From positions 1 through 30,340 of the IMG/VR virus record IMGVR_UViG_3300025617_000074: a stretch of 30,340 bases of DNA; one strand, written 5' to 3'. Position numbers and translations under genes: made by a program. This DNA is from a virus. Positions 1 to 8,600 of this stretch are shown one piece after another. Position 1 is the stretch's first letter. Each line of letters begins with the position of its first letter. Below the pieces are notes generated by a model. The model searched no databases and was not told the origin of the DNA. It saw only the letters and a list, made by a program, of their open reading frames with translations.

Positions 1-367
1 TGTTTTCATGAGTCCGCATGTTGTACACAAAGTCCTTGGTCCAGCAACTGATTCCACCATTGCCATACATGAGTCCATTGATATGATTTCTAGCTCGCCA
101 TCTTAATACGGCGTCTTTGCTTGTATCATCAAAGTCTAATGTTAGATTAAAAAAATTCTCCTCGGGCAAGTTATCACCGTCAATTAACACAAATCTGTCT
201 GTGGTACTAGCATCTGCGGCAGCCTTATGTGCGGCATCACTTCCTTTGATGCCATCAACACGAGTAGCCCAGGGAATCATGTTTTGTATTTTAACCCAAA
301 ACTCTTCTTTTTGTGGCTCGTCGTAACTGAGGTATATTACATCTAAATCTGCTACATCAATTTTCAT
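1..367 (-). CDS. Glycosyltransferase-like protein, partial (C-terminus off the left edge)
   Basis: Reading the minus strand from an ATG at 367 gives an open frame of 122 codons with no stop before the window edge. It starts MKIDVADLDVIYLSYDEP. Residues 56-68 (TTDRFVLIDGDNL) look like the strand and DxD metal/nucleotide-sugar site of GT-A glycosyltransferases, with D62 and D64 as the pair. A later segment, ARNHINGLMYGNGG (residues 91-104), resembles a motif I recall from small phage glycosyltransferase-like proteins. The start overlaps the end of the upstream 110-aa gene by 11 bases, which suggests translational coupling. It is the third DxD-type protein of the cassette. Substrate and target are unknown. 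The family call is by eye, and the missing C-terminus prevents a length comparison. Confidence 0.7.
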   Translation of the reverse strand, partial: MKIDVADLDVIYLSYDEPQKEEFWVKIQNMIPWATRVDGIKGSDAAHKAAADASTTDRFVLIDGDNLPEENFFNLTLDFDDTSKDAVLRWRARNHINGLMYGNGGISCWTKDFVYNMRTHEN

Positions 368-689
368 ATTGTTTTAATTTCCAGTGCGTACCCGATTCGG
401 CAACTATCATAACGTTGTCTACATGTGCGGTTGTGCCGCTATCGCTAGGAACAAGTTTCCTATACAAACCCACAATATTGAGATTAATTATTTTTCCGTT
501 TTCAACTTGACAATGATAATTGCTTATATCGTATGTTTTTTTGTCAATAACAATGTATGTACCTGGTTCGTTGGTGCTTGTGTAAAATAATGGGCTGCCT
601 GTTTCAGGATCATAATAAAGTCTATATTCGAGATCAACAGGTTTTTGCGGCTCTAAACTGTTTAGTGCTTCAAAGAACGCATCACTCAT
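357..689 (-). CDS. Conserved small protein of unknown function (110 aa)
   Basis: The protein is soluble-looking and beta-rich, with no signal peptide or membrane segment. Visible features are a tyrosine-rich start (EYRLYYDPETGSPLFYT, about residues 21-37), a GTYIVIDKKTY strand pair, and a C-terminal GTTAHVDNVMIVAESGTHWK segment. I recognise no catalytic motif. The ATG at 689 overlaps the end of the preceding glycosyltransferase-like gene by 8 bases, and an AGGG lies about 9 bases upstream. Its own end overlaps the next glycosyltransferase-like gene. Because it sits between two such genes in an overlapping cassette, it may be an accessory to them, but that is inference from position only. Confidence 0.75.
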   Translation of the reverse strand: MSDAFFEALNSLEPQKPVDLEYRLYYDPETGSPLFYTSTNEPGTYIVIDKKTYDISNYHCQVENGKIINLNIVGLYRKLVPSDSGTTAHVDNVMIVAESGTHWKLKQYEN

Positions 690-1464
690 AACATTGCCCT
701 AGATCTCTTGCAAGGTCCTTAACGTGGTAGTGCAATAGCCCACTTTGACTAAACCCATTGAGTCTGACTTGTCCACTAATGATTTCCCACACTAACTGCT
801 TGCTCCAATCTTCAGCTGTTAACCCATTGATAGCAGGTTTCATGTGTGTAATCTGTGGACCGTTCATACTAATAAATTGTTCTTCGCCCATAAAAGCGAT
901 AGCAAGTGCATAGGCCAAGTCTGTGTTTACTGGCTCGCATTTACCGTATACTAAACTATTTTGCACACTTGACCAATTATTCATTAAACTTTTTACAGTA
1001 GTGAAAAAGTTCTTTGCCAGTGGGCTTACTCGCCAATAGGTAACTGCATTGTACACATCGGGTAATTGATTAGCATCGAAAATTTTTCTATATCGTCTAC
1101 TAGTTGCAGCATCGTCTTTGAAGTTTTTACAACCTGTACTTACCCAAACATCATAATGCCTAAACAGTGTCCACCAATGTTCAAACGGACCAGTTACTAT
1201 CATGTCTGCTTCTAGTTTAACTGTTTCGTGAAACGGACTGTGATTGTATACTTGATAATCGTTTAGATATCCGCCTAGATCTTCTGCTACACGAACATAA
1301 TCAAACAGCGAGTCTTCTATGGCTTCGTTGGTAAGCAAGCATATTTTAACATCAGGATGCTGATAACGCAAACTTTTTGCAAGTGTTCTAGCACACTCTA
1401 CATAGTCAGTGTCTGCTGTATTAAATGCAGGAATAATATATCCGCGATCGTCACTGTAACTCAA
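682..1464 (-). CDS. Small glycosyltransferase-like protein (260 aa), TTG start
   Basis: The N-terminus (RGYIIPAFNTADTDYVECAR, then LAKSLRYQHPDVKICLLTNE) resembles the start of a GT-A Rossmann-like domain: a first strand, then an ARxLAxSL helix, then a second strand. Residues 82-90 (VKLEADMIV) fall where the DxD motif is expected but read E85-A86-D87, so the first aspartate is replaced by glutamate. The C-terminal half has a KPVNTDLAYALA-like helix (CEPVNTDLAYALAIAF) and a late histidine pair (LLHYHVKD). The start codon is TTG. It is supported by GGAGA at 1471-1475 with a 6-base spacer and by a 14-base overlap with the upstream paralogue. It looks like a divergent paralogue of the 249-aa neighbour. 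Activity and sugar donor cannot be told from sequence. Confidence 0.75.
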   Translation of the reverse strand: MSYSDDRGYIIPAFNTADTDYVECARTLAKSLRYQHPDVKICLLTNEAIEDSLFDYVRVAEDLGGYLNDYQVYNHSPFHETVKLEADMIVTGPFEHWWTLFRHYDVWVSTGCKNFKDDAATSRRYRKIFDANQLPDVYNAVTYWRVSPLAKNFFTTVKSLMNNWSSVQNSLVYGKCEPVNTDLAYALAIAFMGEEQFISMNGPQITHMKPAINGLTAEDWSKQLVWEIISGQVRLNGFSQSGLLHYHVKDLARDLGQCYE

Positions 1465-2200
1465 GAAGTTTCTCCAGATTGCGTTTGCCCATAATATGTA
1501 GGTCTTGGTGTTGTACCGTTATGCGTTTAGGTTTTAGTTCTTCATTTTCAAACACTGTATAACCTATTGTCCACTGTTCGTCTAGTTCTATGTCGCAACT
1601 GTCAGGGACATTTATCAGAGTCCACGGAATACATTCTGTAGGCATGGTTCCGCCATTCACTAGAAGTAGTGCCAGACTCAATGCATAGTCGTTACGAAAA
1701 GGTTTCTTTTGAAAATGAAATAAGTTTGCATAATGATTGTAATTGTCTTGTATCATGCGCCAAGCATCAAACACATCATGTGTGTATTGACTGCGATCAA
1801 AAACACAAACAGTTGCCCACCACATTGGCGTGTTTAGCATGCCAAATGTTTCTGTTTTAGGTTGTGCTTCATTAACGTACATTCTAGTGTTGTGTGCAAG
1901 AAAACTTGCATCACTATATAATGCTGTTTTTAATACATCACTGCTGATCCAATAGTCTGCATCTAATAACAAAGTACGATCATAGGGTGTATCCATTAAT
2001 GCATTACAGCGTCCGCTGTTGCGCCACTCTACTGGAGCGTCACAATCAGCCCACGCTCTCTTACCAGTAACAGTACTGTTGCCTTCAACAATAGTAGTAG
2101 GTATATCCAGATAATGCTTTACACGTTTAGCACATTCTCGAGCAATACGAGTGTATTCTATATCGCCATCTGTTGCGTATATAAGTGCGCCAACTGTCAT
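1451..2200 (-). CDS. Small glycosyltransferase-like protein (249 aa)
   Basis: The protein opens with GALIYATDGDIEYTRIAREC, a strand-then-helix start like that of nucleotide-sugar transferases. Residues 73-84 (YDRTLLLDADYW) carry a textbook GT-A DxD at D80 and D82, the usual metal and nucleotide-sugar binding pair. A tryptophan-rich segment, NTPMWWATVCVFDRS, follows at about residues 123-137. NDYALSLALLL (about 170-180) matches the NTDLAYALAI helix of the next gene, so the two are probably paralogues. No membrane segment is visible, so it is likely a cytoplasmic enzyme. The ATG at 2200 overlaps the upstream TGA by 4 bases (ATGA), a typical coupling arrangement. Inferred role: glycan or virion-protein modification. 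Confidence 0.78.
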   Translation of the reverse strand: MTVGALIYATDGDIEYTRIARECAKRVKHYLDIPTTIVEGNSTVTGKRAWADCDAPVEWRNSGRCNALMDTPYDRTLLLDADYWISSDVLKTALYSDASFLAHNTRMYVNEAQPKTETFGMLNTPMWWATVCVFDRSQYTHDVFDAWRMIQDNYNHYANLFHFQKKPFRNDYALSLALLLVNGGTMPTECIPWTLINVPDSCDIELDEQWTIGYTVFENEELKPKRITVQHQDLHIMGKRNLEKLLELQ

Positions 2201-2517
2201 CGTTCTCGCTTCAAACTTTCGTGTTCAGCATACCAAGCATTCATTTGCTCTTGCCAACGTTGCATTGCTAGAGTTTTTAATTCGTTAGCGTCAACTTTTA
2301 CAGGATTCCCGTGTGTGTCTTGTAACACAGGATCAAAGTGTCCATTAGCCATGCACAAATTACACTGTGTAATAAGTGCAGGATCTGCATGCCACATACC
2401 CCCGGCATGTGCGAACGCCATTTTTGCTTGATATTTTTCTCGCAGAACACGTTTTGCTTGATTGTGATCAAAACGTTTGCGAATTCTTTGTGATAGTTTA
2501 TCTGTATCCATAGTCAT
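2197..2517 (-). CDS. Small conserved phage protein of unknown function (106 aa)
   Basis: This is a charged, mostly helical protein. It has a basic N-terminal helix (KLSQRIRKRFDHNQAKRVLR), then GGMWHADPALITQC, and a C-terminal part with VKVDANELKTLAMQRW and QEQMNAWYAEHESL. The pattern GG-(M/L)-(W/F)-A-DP-LI, then PVKVD-EL, then MN-WY looks like small proteins encoded near fibre genes in T4-like phages, but I cannot name a family. It is the first gene after the terminator at 2544-2571 and is joined to the glycosyltransferase-like genes by an ATGA overlap. The start could be the ATG at 2517 or the one two codons later at 2511; neither has a good Shine-Dalgarno. A chaperone-type or accessory role is possible but unproven. 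Confidence 0.7.
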   Translation of the reverse strand: MTMDTDKLSQRIRKRFDHNQAKRVLREKYQAKMAFAHAGGMWHADPALITQCNLCMANGHFDPVLQDTHGNPVKVDANELKTLAMQRWQEQMNAWYAEHESLKRER

Positions 2518-2523
2518 TTCTAT

Positions 2524-2529
2524 ATTATA
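2524..2529 (-). promoter_or_regulatory. Possible -10 element (TATAAT) for the glycosyltransferase cassette
   Basis: On the minus strand a perfect TATAAT sits 6 bases upstream of the ATG at 2517, just after the terminator. No -35 box lies at normal spacing: TTGACT is present but only about 10 bases away. A start site here would give an almost leaderless message. It is reported because the cassette needs some promoter after the terminator. Confidence 0.25.
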
Positions 2530-2543
2530 CAGAATAATTAGTC

Positions 2544-2571
2544 AAAAATAAAGGCCCCGGAGGACCTTTAT
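2544..2571 (-). terminator. Intrinsic terminator after the structural operon
   Basis: On the minus strand ATAAAGG (2571-2565) pairs perfectly with CCTTTAT (2554-2548). One or two more G-C pairs can form inside with a bulge. The stem is followed at once by a T-rich run (TTTT at 2547-2544). It lies between the stop of the 327-aa structural gene (2589) and the start of the 106-aa gene (2517), where transcription of the structural block would end. Confidence 0.75.
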
Positions 2572-2588
2572 AGTTGCTTTGGTTGCAA

Positions 2589-3572
2589 TTAACTAGTTAG
2601 CGACCAAGTAGCAGCATTCATAGTTGGTGTACCCCAGGTGTTTGTGAGATAAGTTGTTTCAGGAGGACGAACAACTGTTGTCATAGTAAGTGTACCATCT
2701 ACAACGTCAGCTGCATCGCCTGATCCTGTTCCGTCTGGTGCAATAGTATCTGCTGCATCGTCTCGTAGTAGAACAGCAAATGAAATAACACTTCCTGAAA
2801 TGCTTGCTTGGATACGAATGTAGTTAGCAGTGTATGGTGCACTATCAGCATACTGTTGGAAAATTGTAACAGCAGAACCTGTATAATCTTCAGCACCAGT
2901 TCCTGTTGCTAGTGTAGTAGGTGTTCCCGATCCGCCGATTTTTGTAGTTCCTGTGTAGGCAACAGAATCAATGGTTTTACTAGTTGCACTACCAGTTACA
3001 ACAATAGTACCAGTTTTAGTTAGTAGATCGGCCCATTCTTGCGACTTAGTGTCACTACCGCCTGTTAGGCTAAAGCTCATGCGGATCATTCCACCTGCGT
3101 TAAAGAAGTAGCGCAGACTTGCTGCATCAGCAAAAGTAACTGTTTTAGTTGTTGCAGCCTGAACGTCCCAAGTGCTGGTTGTTTGTGTAGTACCGTTTGT
3201 AGTAAGATCCGTTCCGTTTGCACTTGCATCTAAACGACTATTAAAAAGATTTGTAACGTTTGTGCTAAGAGCAGCATATGCTTCGATTGTATCCCCAGCA
3301 CTTGGATTTGATATAGCTGTGATACTTGTTCCCTGATGACTAGCAATAGTTGTCATTCTAGTCAGCAAAGTTGACCACTGTGTAGCAGTAATTGTACTAC
3401 CTGCGCTTACAGCACTTATTGTACTAGATTGCCCGTAGCCCTTGTCTCCAGTTCCTGTGCCCCAAACTGTATTTAAATTTGCAGTGTTATTGTCGCCTGT
3501 TCCGGCAGCATTACCAGTTGCAAAAATATTATAATCGTCGTCTAGGATTACTGATCCGCTTGAATATGCCAT
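2589..3572 (-). CDS. Virion structural protein, fibre-like (327 aa)
   Basis: The protein is very rich in Thr, Ser, Ala and Gly and has no cysteine, which is typical of beta-structured phage fibre or tail proteins. It begins MAYSSGSVILDDDYN. The best-defined segment is SLRYFFNAGGMIRMSFSLTG (about residues 152-171), followed by a TGTIVVTGSATS strand set and a VVDGTLTMTTVVRPPETTYL end. Similar small structural proteins lie near tail-fibre genes in marine T4-like phages. The ATG at 3572 has AAGGA at 3579-3583 with a 6-base spacer and starts 9 bases after the fibre-gene stop. It is the last gene before the terminator. Whether it is a fibre tip, a collar part or another appendage cannot be decided here. 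Confidence 0.75.
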   Translation of the reverse strand: MAYSSGSVILDDDYNIFATGNAAGTGDNNTANLNTVWGTGTGDKGYGQSSTISAVSAGSTITATQWSTLLTRMTTIASHQGTSITAISNPSAGDTIEAYAALSTNVTNLFNSRLDASANGTDLTTNGTTQTTSTWDVQAATTKTVTFADAASLRYFFNAGGMIRMSFSLTGGSDTKSQEWADLLTKTGTIVVTGSATSKTIDSVAYTGTTKIGGSGTPTTLATGTGAEDYTGSAVTIFQQYADSAPYTANYIRIQASISGSVISFAVLLRDDAADTIAPDGTGSGDAADVVDGTLTMTTVVRPPETTYLTNTWGTPTMNAATWSLTS

Positions 3573-3581
3573 TCTATTTCC

Positions 3582-4937
3582 TTAGTTAATCTTTACAATA
3601 GCTTCGACAGTGCCTTCGCCATCTGTTGTCTTTGTTTCTAGTGCTCTACCAATAACATTAAATGCTGTAATTTCGCCAGGCGTAGCCGATCTTGCAAAGC
3701 CATTTCCGGCACTTACTAGTCGATCACCTTTTGTAACTTTACCTACCACCAATACAGGAACACGACCTGTCATTGCAATAGCAGGGTGTGTTTCGTCGTT
3801 ACCAGCGCCGCCGTTCATTGTATAAGCAGGGCGTGTACTAATAACACCAAATACGTCATCAGTTAATTCTTCATTTGCACGAGTAACTTCAGCAACACCG
3901 CCTAATTGTACAACTGTTCCTGGAGCATAAGCTGCATCAGCCTCAAAACGCTCCGCCAAGTCAGCGTACTCTGCACTTGTTGCTTTCGCAAAAATTGTGT
4001 TAAAGTATGTGCTTGCACTACCGATGTTACCAACGCCGTTAGCATTAAGGTTAGTAATACCTGTAACACCAACTGTTGCATTAGCACCGTCAACTTGCAT
4101 AACAGTAGTTGTACTACCGCCATCGTTAACTTGAACATAAATGTCGCCGTCGCTGGTTTGGTTTCTTAGGTAAACATCGCTACCACTAACAAACATTCTG
4201 CCGTCACTGTCGGCACCAACATACAAACCTGTGTCGTTTAGAACACTAAGTGTACCAGTTGTGGCAGTGTTTGTATTACTTCTCATAAACGCTGTGCTAT
4301 CCAAACTGTCTAGCAATTCTGCGTTTGTAGCAGTACCTTTAAACACTGCGTTTGAAACTGTTGTGCTTAGGTTCAATCCTGGGCCAATTGTAGCAAAACC
4401 ACTAATAGCAACTGCTGGTGTAAATGTAGCATCTTTGCTCCAAATACCAACAATTGTGTTGTTTACATACATTTGAATTACAACGTGGTCAGCACCTGGT
4501 GAACTATCAGTAATTGTAGTAACAATAGCACCTGATGTACCTTCGCCTGCTGTAAACGCTGGACCAATTGTTGTAAAATCTGATCCGTTGTATACTTTCA
4601 ACTGGCTGTTAGTAGTATCCCACCAAAGGTCACCGGTAGCATTACTAGTCGGAGTAGTAGCACTAGATCTTGCACCCGAGATTGATTTAAAAGTTGTACC
4701 ATTGTAAACTTTAATGACGCCATTAGTCTTGTCGTACCAAAGCTGACCTGTTAGTGGATCACCAGGAGCAGTTGTGTTTGCACCGTTTTCCAATAATTTA
4801 ATAAAGTTCTCATCCAAGAACTCACCGTACCCTGCATAGTTTTTACCAACTAGGGTAAGGCTCGAATCTGTGTTGATAGTACCGTCTGCGATTACTGCAA
4901 AGATTGTACCGTCTGTTAAGTTAATGGTATATGCCAT
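3582..4937 (-). CDS. Tail-fibre-like structural protein (451 aa)
   Basis: N-terminal residues 1-60 (MAYTINLTDGTIFAVIADGT onward, then GKNYAGYGEFLDENFIKLLE) form a conserved-looking base. Two copies of a G-x-LW-x-D-TN-x3-KVYNG-x2-F-x2-I motif follow at about residues 63-128. The middle is a Thr/Val/Asn-rich beta region. The C-terminal 120 residues begin at TSAEYADLAERFEAD and contain APGTVVQLGG, VFGVISTRPAYTMN and GRVPVLVVGKVTKGDRLV. These resemble C-terminal domains seen on many phage fibres and bacterial surface proteins, some of which self-cleave, but no catalytic residue can be assigned by eye. The ATG has GGAG at 4947-4950 with a 9-base spacer. A late-promoter motif lies upstream at 4986-4993. 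Likely a host-contacting fibre or fibre subunit. Confidence 0.8.
   Translation of the reverse strand: MAYTINLTDGTIFAVIADGTINTDSSLTLVGKNYAGYGEFLDENFIKLLENGANTTAPGDPLTGQLWYDKTNGVIKVYNGTTFKSISGARSSATTPTSNATGDLWWDTTNSQLKVYNGSDFTTIGPAFTAGEGTSGAIVTTITDSSPGADHVVIQMYVNNTIVGIWSKDATFTPAVAISGFATIGPGLNLSTTVSNAVFKGTATNAELLDSLDSTAFMRSNTNTATTGTLSVLNDTGLYVGADSDGRMFVSGSDVYLRNQTSDGDIYVQVNDGGSTTTVMQVDGANATVGVTGITNLNANGVGNIGSASTYFNTIFAKATSAEYADLAERFEADAAYAPGTVVQLGGVAEVTRANEELTDDVFGVISTRPAYTMNGGAGNDETHPAIAMTGRVPVLVVGKVTKGDRLVSAGNGFARSATPGEITAFNVIGRALETKTTDGEGTVEAIVKIN
3600..3970 (-). other. Fibre C-terminal domain starting at an AEYADLAE motif
   Basis: This region encodes about the last 120 residues of the fibre-like protein, from the AEYADLAERFEAD motif to near the C-terminus. 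The block (an ADLAE-x2-EAD start, P-G-TVV-LGG, VFGVIS-RPAY and a GRVPV-V-G strand) recurs at the ends of otherwise unrelated fibres, so it probably acts as a module for trimer folding or capping. No direct function is visible. Confidence 0.55.
4555..4750 (-). repeat. Duplicated LW-D-TN-KVYNG motif in the fibre protein
   Basis: Two consecutive protein repeats, GQLWYDKTNGVIKVYNGTTF and GDLWWDTTNSQLKVYNGSDF, lie about 40 residues apart. They share G-x-LW-x-D-TN and KVYNG-x2-F. They are probably structural repeats of the fibre shaft base. Confidence 0.8.
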
Positions 4938-4985
4938 TTGTTTCTACTCCAATTATTGTGTATTTACCAATTCTTTCTATGCGTA

Positions 4986-4993
4986 TATTTATG
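4986..4993 (-). promoter_or_regulatory. Late-promoter motif CATAAATA upstream of the fibre gene
   Basis: CATAAATA on the minus strand matches the T4-type late promoter core (TATAAATA in T4, NATAAATA in marine relatives). It overlaps the stop codon of the 221-aa gene and lies 48 bases before the fibre start, leaving room for a leader with a Shine-Dalgarno. Late transcription of this type needs the phage sigma factor gp55, which is not in this window. Confidence 0.6.
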
Positions 4994-5654
4994 TCGAACT
5001 TAAATTTGTTAGTGTTTGAATACGCACTGTATAATCTATCTGTATCTGGCGGTTCAAGCTCTTTTGCACTGGATGGAAAATAACATGAGTAATAAGTCTC
5101 AAGTCATCAGCACTGCCATTCCAGGTTTTTAGCCCTAGTTCATCAAATACATAATCCCCGTTAAAATCTGTACTATTATCGAATGCCTGTTGTCCAGCTG
5201 GCTCACCGTAATCTAACAAACAGCTCACAAGAATATCTGTGTACACGTTGCCTGCTGTGTGTAAAATTGTAAGTTTATTTCTGCTAGGATCTGTGTTGCT
5301 TGCGCTCAAATCATCAACAACTTTGCTGTAAGTTTGATTATACAAGTCAGCATTTTGTCCTGTTGTGTTCGGCGGTAGGTATGTAATAACACCTGTAGGA
5401 TCTACACTACTACCCCCATTACCAAATGCCATGCTATAAATTTGTCCAATGGTTTTATTAGCAAGACTGTTTGCTAGGCTTTCACTGATATTCTCGTAAT
5501 GAATAGCATTTCGCTTGTCAACAAACACTTCGTCGTTGTTTGGATCAAATATTTTAATATGACCGCTGATAGCAATACTACCAGTGTCATTTGGTTTAGT
5601 ATTAGACATTTTTTTCTCTTCTTTTACAACAGGTTTTTCTTTTTTAGAATCCAT
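4989..5654 (-). CDS. Virion structural protein of the marine T4-like type (221 aa)
   Basis: A lysine/glutamate-rich N-terminal tail (residues 1-20) is followed by a globular beta-rich part. This contains SGHIKIFDPNNDEVFVDKRN (about 30-49), NAIHYENISESLANSLAN, and IGQIYSMAFGNGGSSVDPTG. The C-terminus (ITHVIFHPVQKS, then IQIDYTVRIQTLTN) looks like an edge strand pair. I recall similar proteins of about this size next to the giant structural gene in marine T4-like phages, but not an assigned function. The ATG at 5654 has AAGG about 10 bases upstream in the 15-base gap after the giant gene. A second ATG at residue 16 (KKMSNTKP) has a weaker site, so the long form is preferred. Probably a baseplate-peripheral or fibre-attachment protein. 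Confidence 0.7.
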   Translation of the reverse strand: MDSKKEKPVVKEEKKMSNTKPNDTGSIAISGHIKIFDPNNDEVFVDKRNAIHYENISESLANSLANKTIGQIYSMAFGNGGSSVDPTGVITYLPPNTTGQNADLYNQTYSKVVDDLSASNTDPSRNKLTILHTAGNVYTDILVSCLLDYGEPAGQQAFDNSTDFNGDYVFDELGLKTWNGSADDLRLITHVIFHPVQKSLNRQIQIDYTVRIQTLTNLSST

Positions 5655-5669
5655 ATGCTATTTACCTTT

Positions 5670-8600
5670 TTATATTTCGCCTCGAATAAACCTTGCAGCT
5701 TGTGTTGTTTGTTCTTGTAATGCAACACCATTACTAGCTGAACTAGTTCCTTGTGCATACATCACAGTACTCTTAACAATACTAATTTCAACTTCGACAC
5801 CGGTTGCTGGAGCATCTATTAGTGTAACTTCTACAAAAGGATCAACCTGTGTTACGGTATATGCACTGTCAGCGAGCTCAGTGCCGCCAACTTTAACACG
5901 GACTGCTTCTTCAATTTCTGTACTATCGATACCTGCACCGATTGTTACGTTTGTAGCTCCAAACAATCTAGTGGTGCCGTCTCCTATCAACGTGTTACTG
6001 TAAACAGTTTTCTGGTAACTTCCAGGAAGTATTTCGCCTATGCTGGTATTTGTAATTGTTGCTCCAGCAAGATGTTCAGCAATACCTGTTCCGAGCACTC
6101 CTCTTCTTAATCCACTCAAAGTATTATTATTGGTGTTTCTTGTTCTGTAAAGAATTCTTTCACCATCAATGATTACTGAACCAAAAATGTTTGCTTCAGG
6201 ATTTGGCTGGCTTAATTTTGACACGTCTCTGACATGAATAACGTCGTCAGTGATGCTTAAACTCTGCATCAGTTCAGTGGTATTGTTGTTGTTAATTCTA
6301 GAAATTTTCTGATTGCCAAGCATATCTTGGAAAATTCTAAAGTTAAGCGGAACCGGTACAACCTGTTGTGTATAACTGGTTATTACTACAACATCACTAG
6401 GTCCTAAAACACTTCCGCCTAATGTTACAACTGTTCCCGAAACTGTAAAATCAATACCCGAAAGTAGTCGTCTGCCGTTTTTGTGTACTTCCAAACGTTC
6501 GCTAGCGGTAATTTCTTTACCGATATCAAGGTTGTTTGTAAAGACTACTTCGCCAATTTCATAAGAGAATGATCCTGGTGCACCTGTTGTATCCCCCGCA
6601 TCAAATCCAATGATATCAAATCCTTCACTTTCAGTTAAGTCTTCGGATGTTGGACCTTGGAATACTTGTGTAAGTAGATCTTGCTCACTGGTGTCACCAT
6701 AAGTTGCACAGGTGATTACAGTACCTGGTGGTGGTGTTGTTTTAAGTGTTATTGTACTGTCATGTATTGTGTAGTCCGCACTAGTTGTAACTGCCACAAT
6801 AATGTTAGCGCCAGCAGCTGGTGCTGTAGTAAACTCAATATAACGATCACTCGACCCGTCCCACTCACTAACAGAGTAATCAACTGCCAGTGTTTGTAAC
6901 TCATCATCGACATAAACTCTGATTTCGTTATCAGCAACAAACCCTTGGTTTGTTGCTCCACGATTTGGCAAATAATATGGGCCAGCACTACTTCCGTCGC
7001 CGGTGTGTTCTCTGCTCTCTGGTGGACGCAATCTAAATCCATTACGCAATACCAACATGTTAATTGGGTTAGTGCCTTGTAGAGGAACTGTTAGATCAAA
7101 TTCAGGTGTTCCAGACACATAAACATTGTATTGCCCAATAGGTGTGCTCCATGAGGTTTGCGGAGTAGTAATACCCATTACTGCTACAGTAACAAGATCG
7201 CTACTGTTATATGTGTTGTCAAATGTGATAGTTGTATTGTAATCCCCATTGGCAGCATATGTGTAATCAGTAACTATTAAACCGTTAACTTTGATCAAGA
7301 ATTCATAAATCTCGTTGTACGCAACCGGAACTGTTAGACTGTTTCCTACTAAGTCGCCAGTGTAGTCGTTAACAAACAACTGATTACCGCCGCCGATTCC
7401 GAATACTCTGATACCAAGTACATCGCCGATACTTGCTCCGCTGTTTACAGTTAAACGCTTGTTTGGCCAATCCACTGTAAAGTTGTTTACTGCGTCAAGT
7501 GTTTGTCCTATTGTTTCGTTCTCCACGCTCAATGATGCTGGATACAATATTAGATCCCCAAACTCGACCGTGATTCCACTAGCAGTATACTCAAAGTTTT
7601 TAGCACGAACTGCAAACCCGTGTCCGTCACCTGTCCAGTCTGCACCTGGACGAGTGTAAACTTTCAAGTCTAATGTGTCGAAGCTACTTCCCGGTACAAG
7701 CTCTTCTGGAGCATGGCTACTGTAAGTGTCAATAAACCCGCCGCCTTCGACATTAATATCTGTACTTCTTAGTCCTAGTAGACTATCAGTAAACGAACTC
7801 TCGTAAATCGAATCTAGAATGTCTGGGCTGTAAGTGGGTGATCCTTCAGGACCAAAATCCAAGTTATCAAATGGAGTAATATCAAAATTACCAATGTCGT
7901 AACCCGTGTTTTGATTGAATGGTACGCCTTGTACTTGTACACCAGGGTAATCAATACCTGCAATTAAAAGTGCAAGTTCTCTGCCAGGATCTTGAGAATC
8001 TGGATCATACAAGCCAATCGTACGATCAGCACCACTAAGTGTGCTTTGATCTACTTCTGTATAAAGATTTGGATCAAATATGTCTCCGCTTAACAATTCA
8101 GCACTATCAGGTACATCGTTAACACTATACACCTTGTCAAGATATCTTACTAAGCTACCTTCTTCGTATTTTGTATTAGGCTCCCAGTCCTGTACGCTAG
8201 AAGTATATTCGCATCTATCAAATTTAATAGTTGTATCAAAACTTCTAATCATGGTGTTAGTCATTACAGGTACTGCAATTACACCGCTACCGTTGCCTCC
8301 TGAGATAGTAACAGTAGGTGTAGTTAGATATCCTTCTCCGGATGTTAGCACATCAATAGCAATAACTTCTCCGGCAGTATTAATTCTAGCAACTGCGGTT
8401 GCAGGAACTGTGGCTTCTCCTTGTATTGTTACCTGAGGAGGAACAGTGTAATTGGATCCACTGTTGATAACAGTAATGCTAGCCAAACTTAATTTATAAT
8501 TGTCGTACCATTGGCTCCAAGGAAGTGTTTGCCAAATCGGATCTGTACTAGGGGTATGACTTTCTAGTGCAGTGGTTACTGTGTTATAATCAGTTTCGTC

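Noticed and set aside
5584-6003. A 139-codon plus-strand frame over the end of the giant gene
   Set aside because: It crosses the junction of two minus-strand structural genes and is antisense to conserved fibre modules. No ribosome site or family signature was seen.
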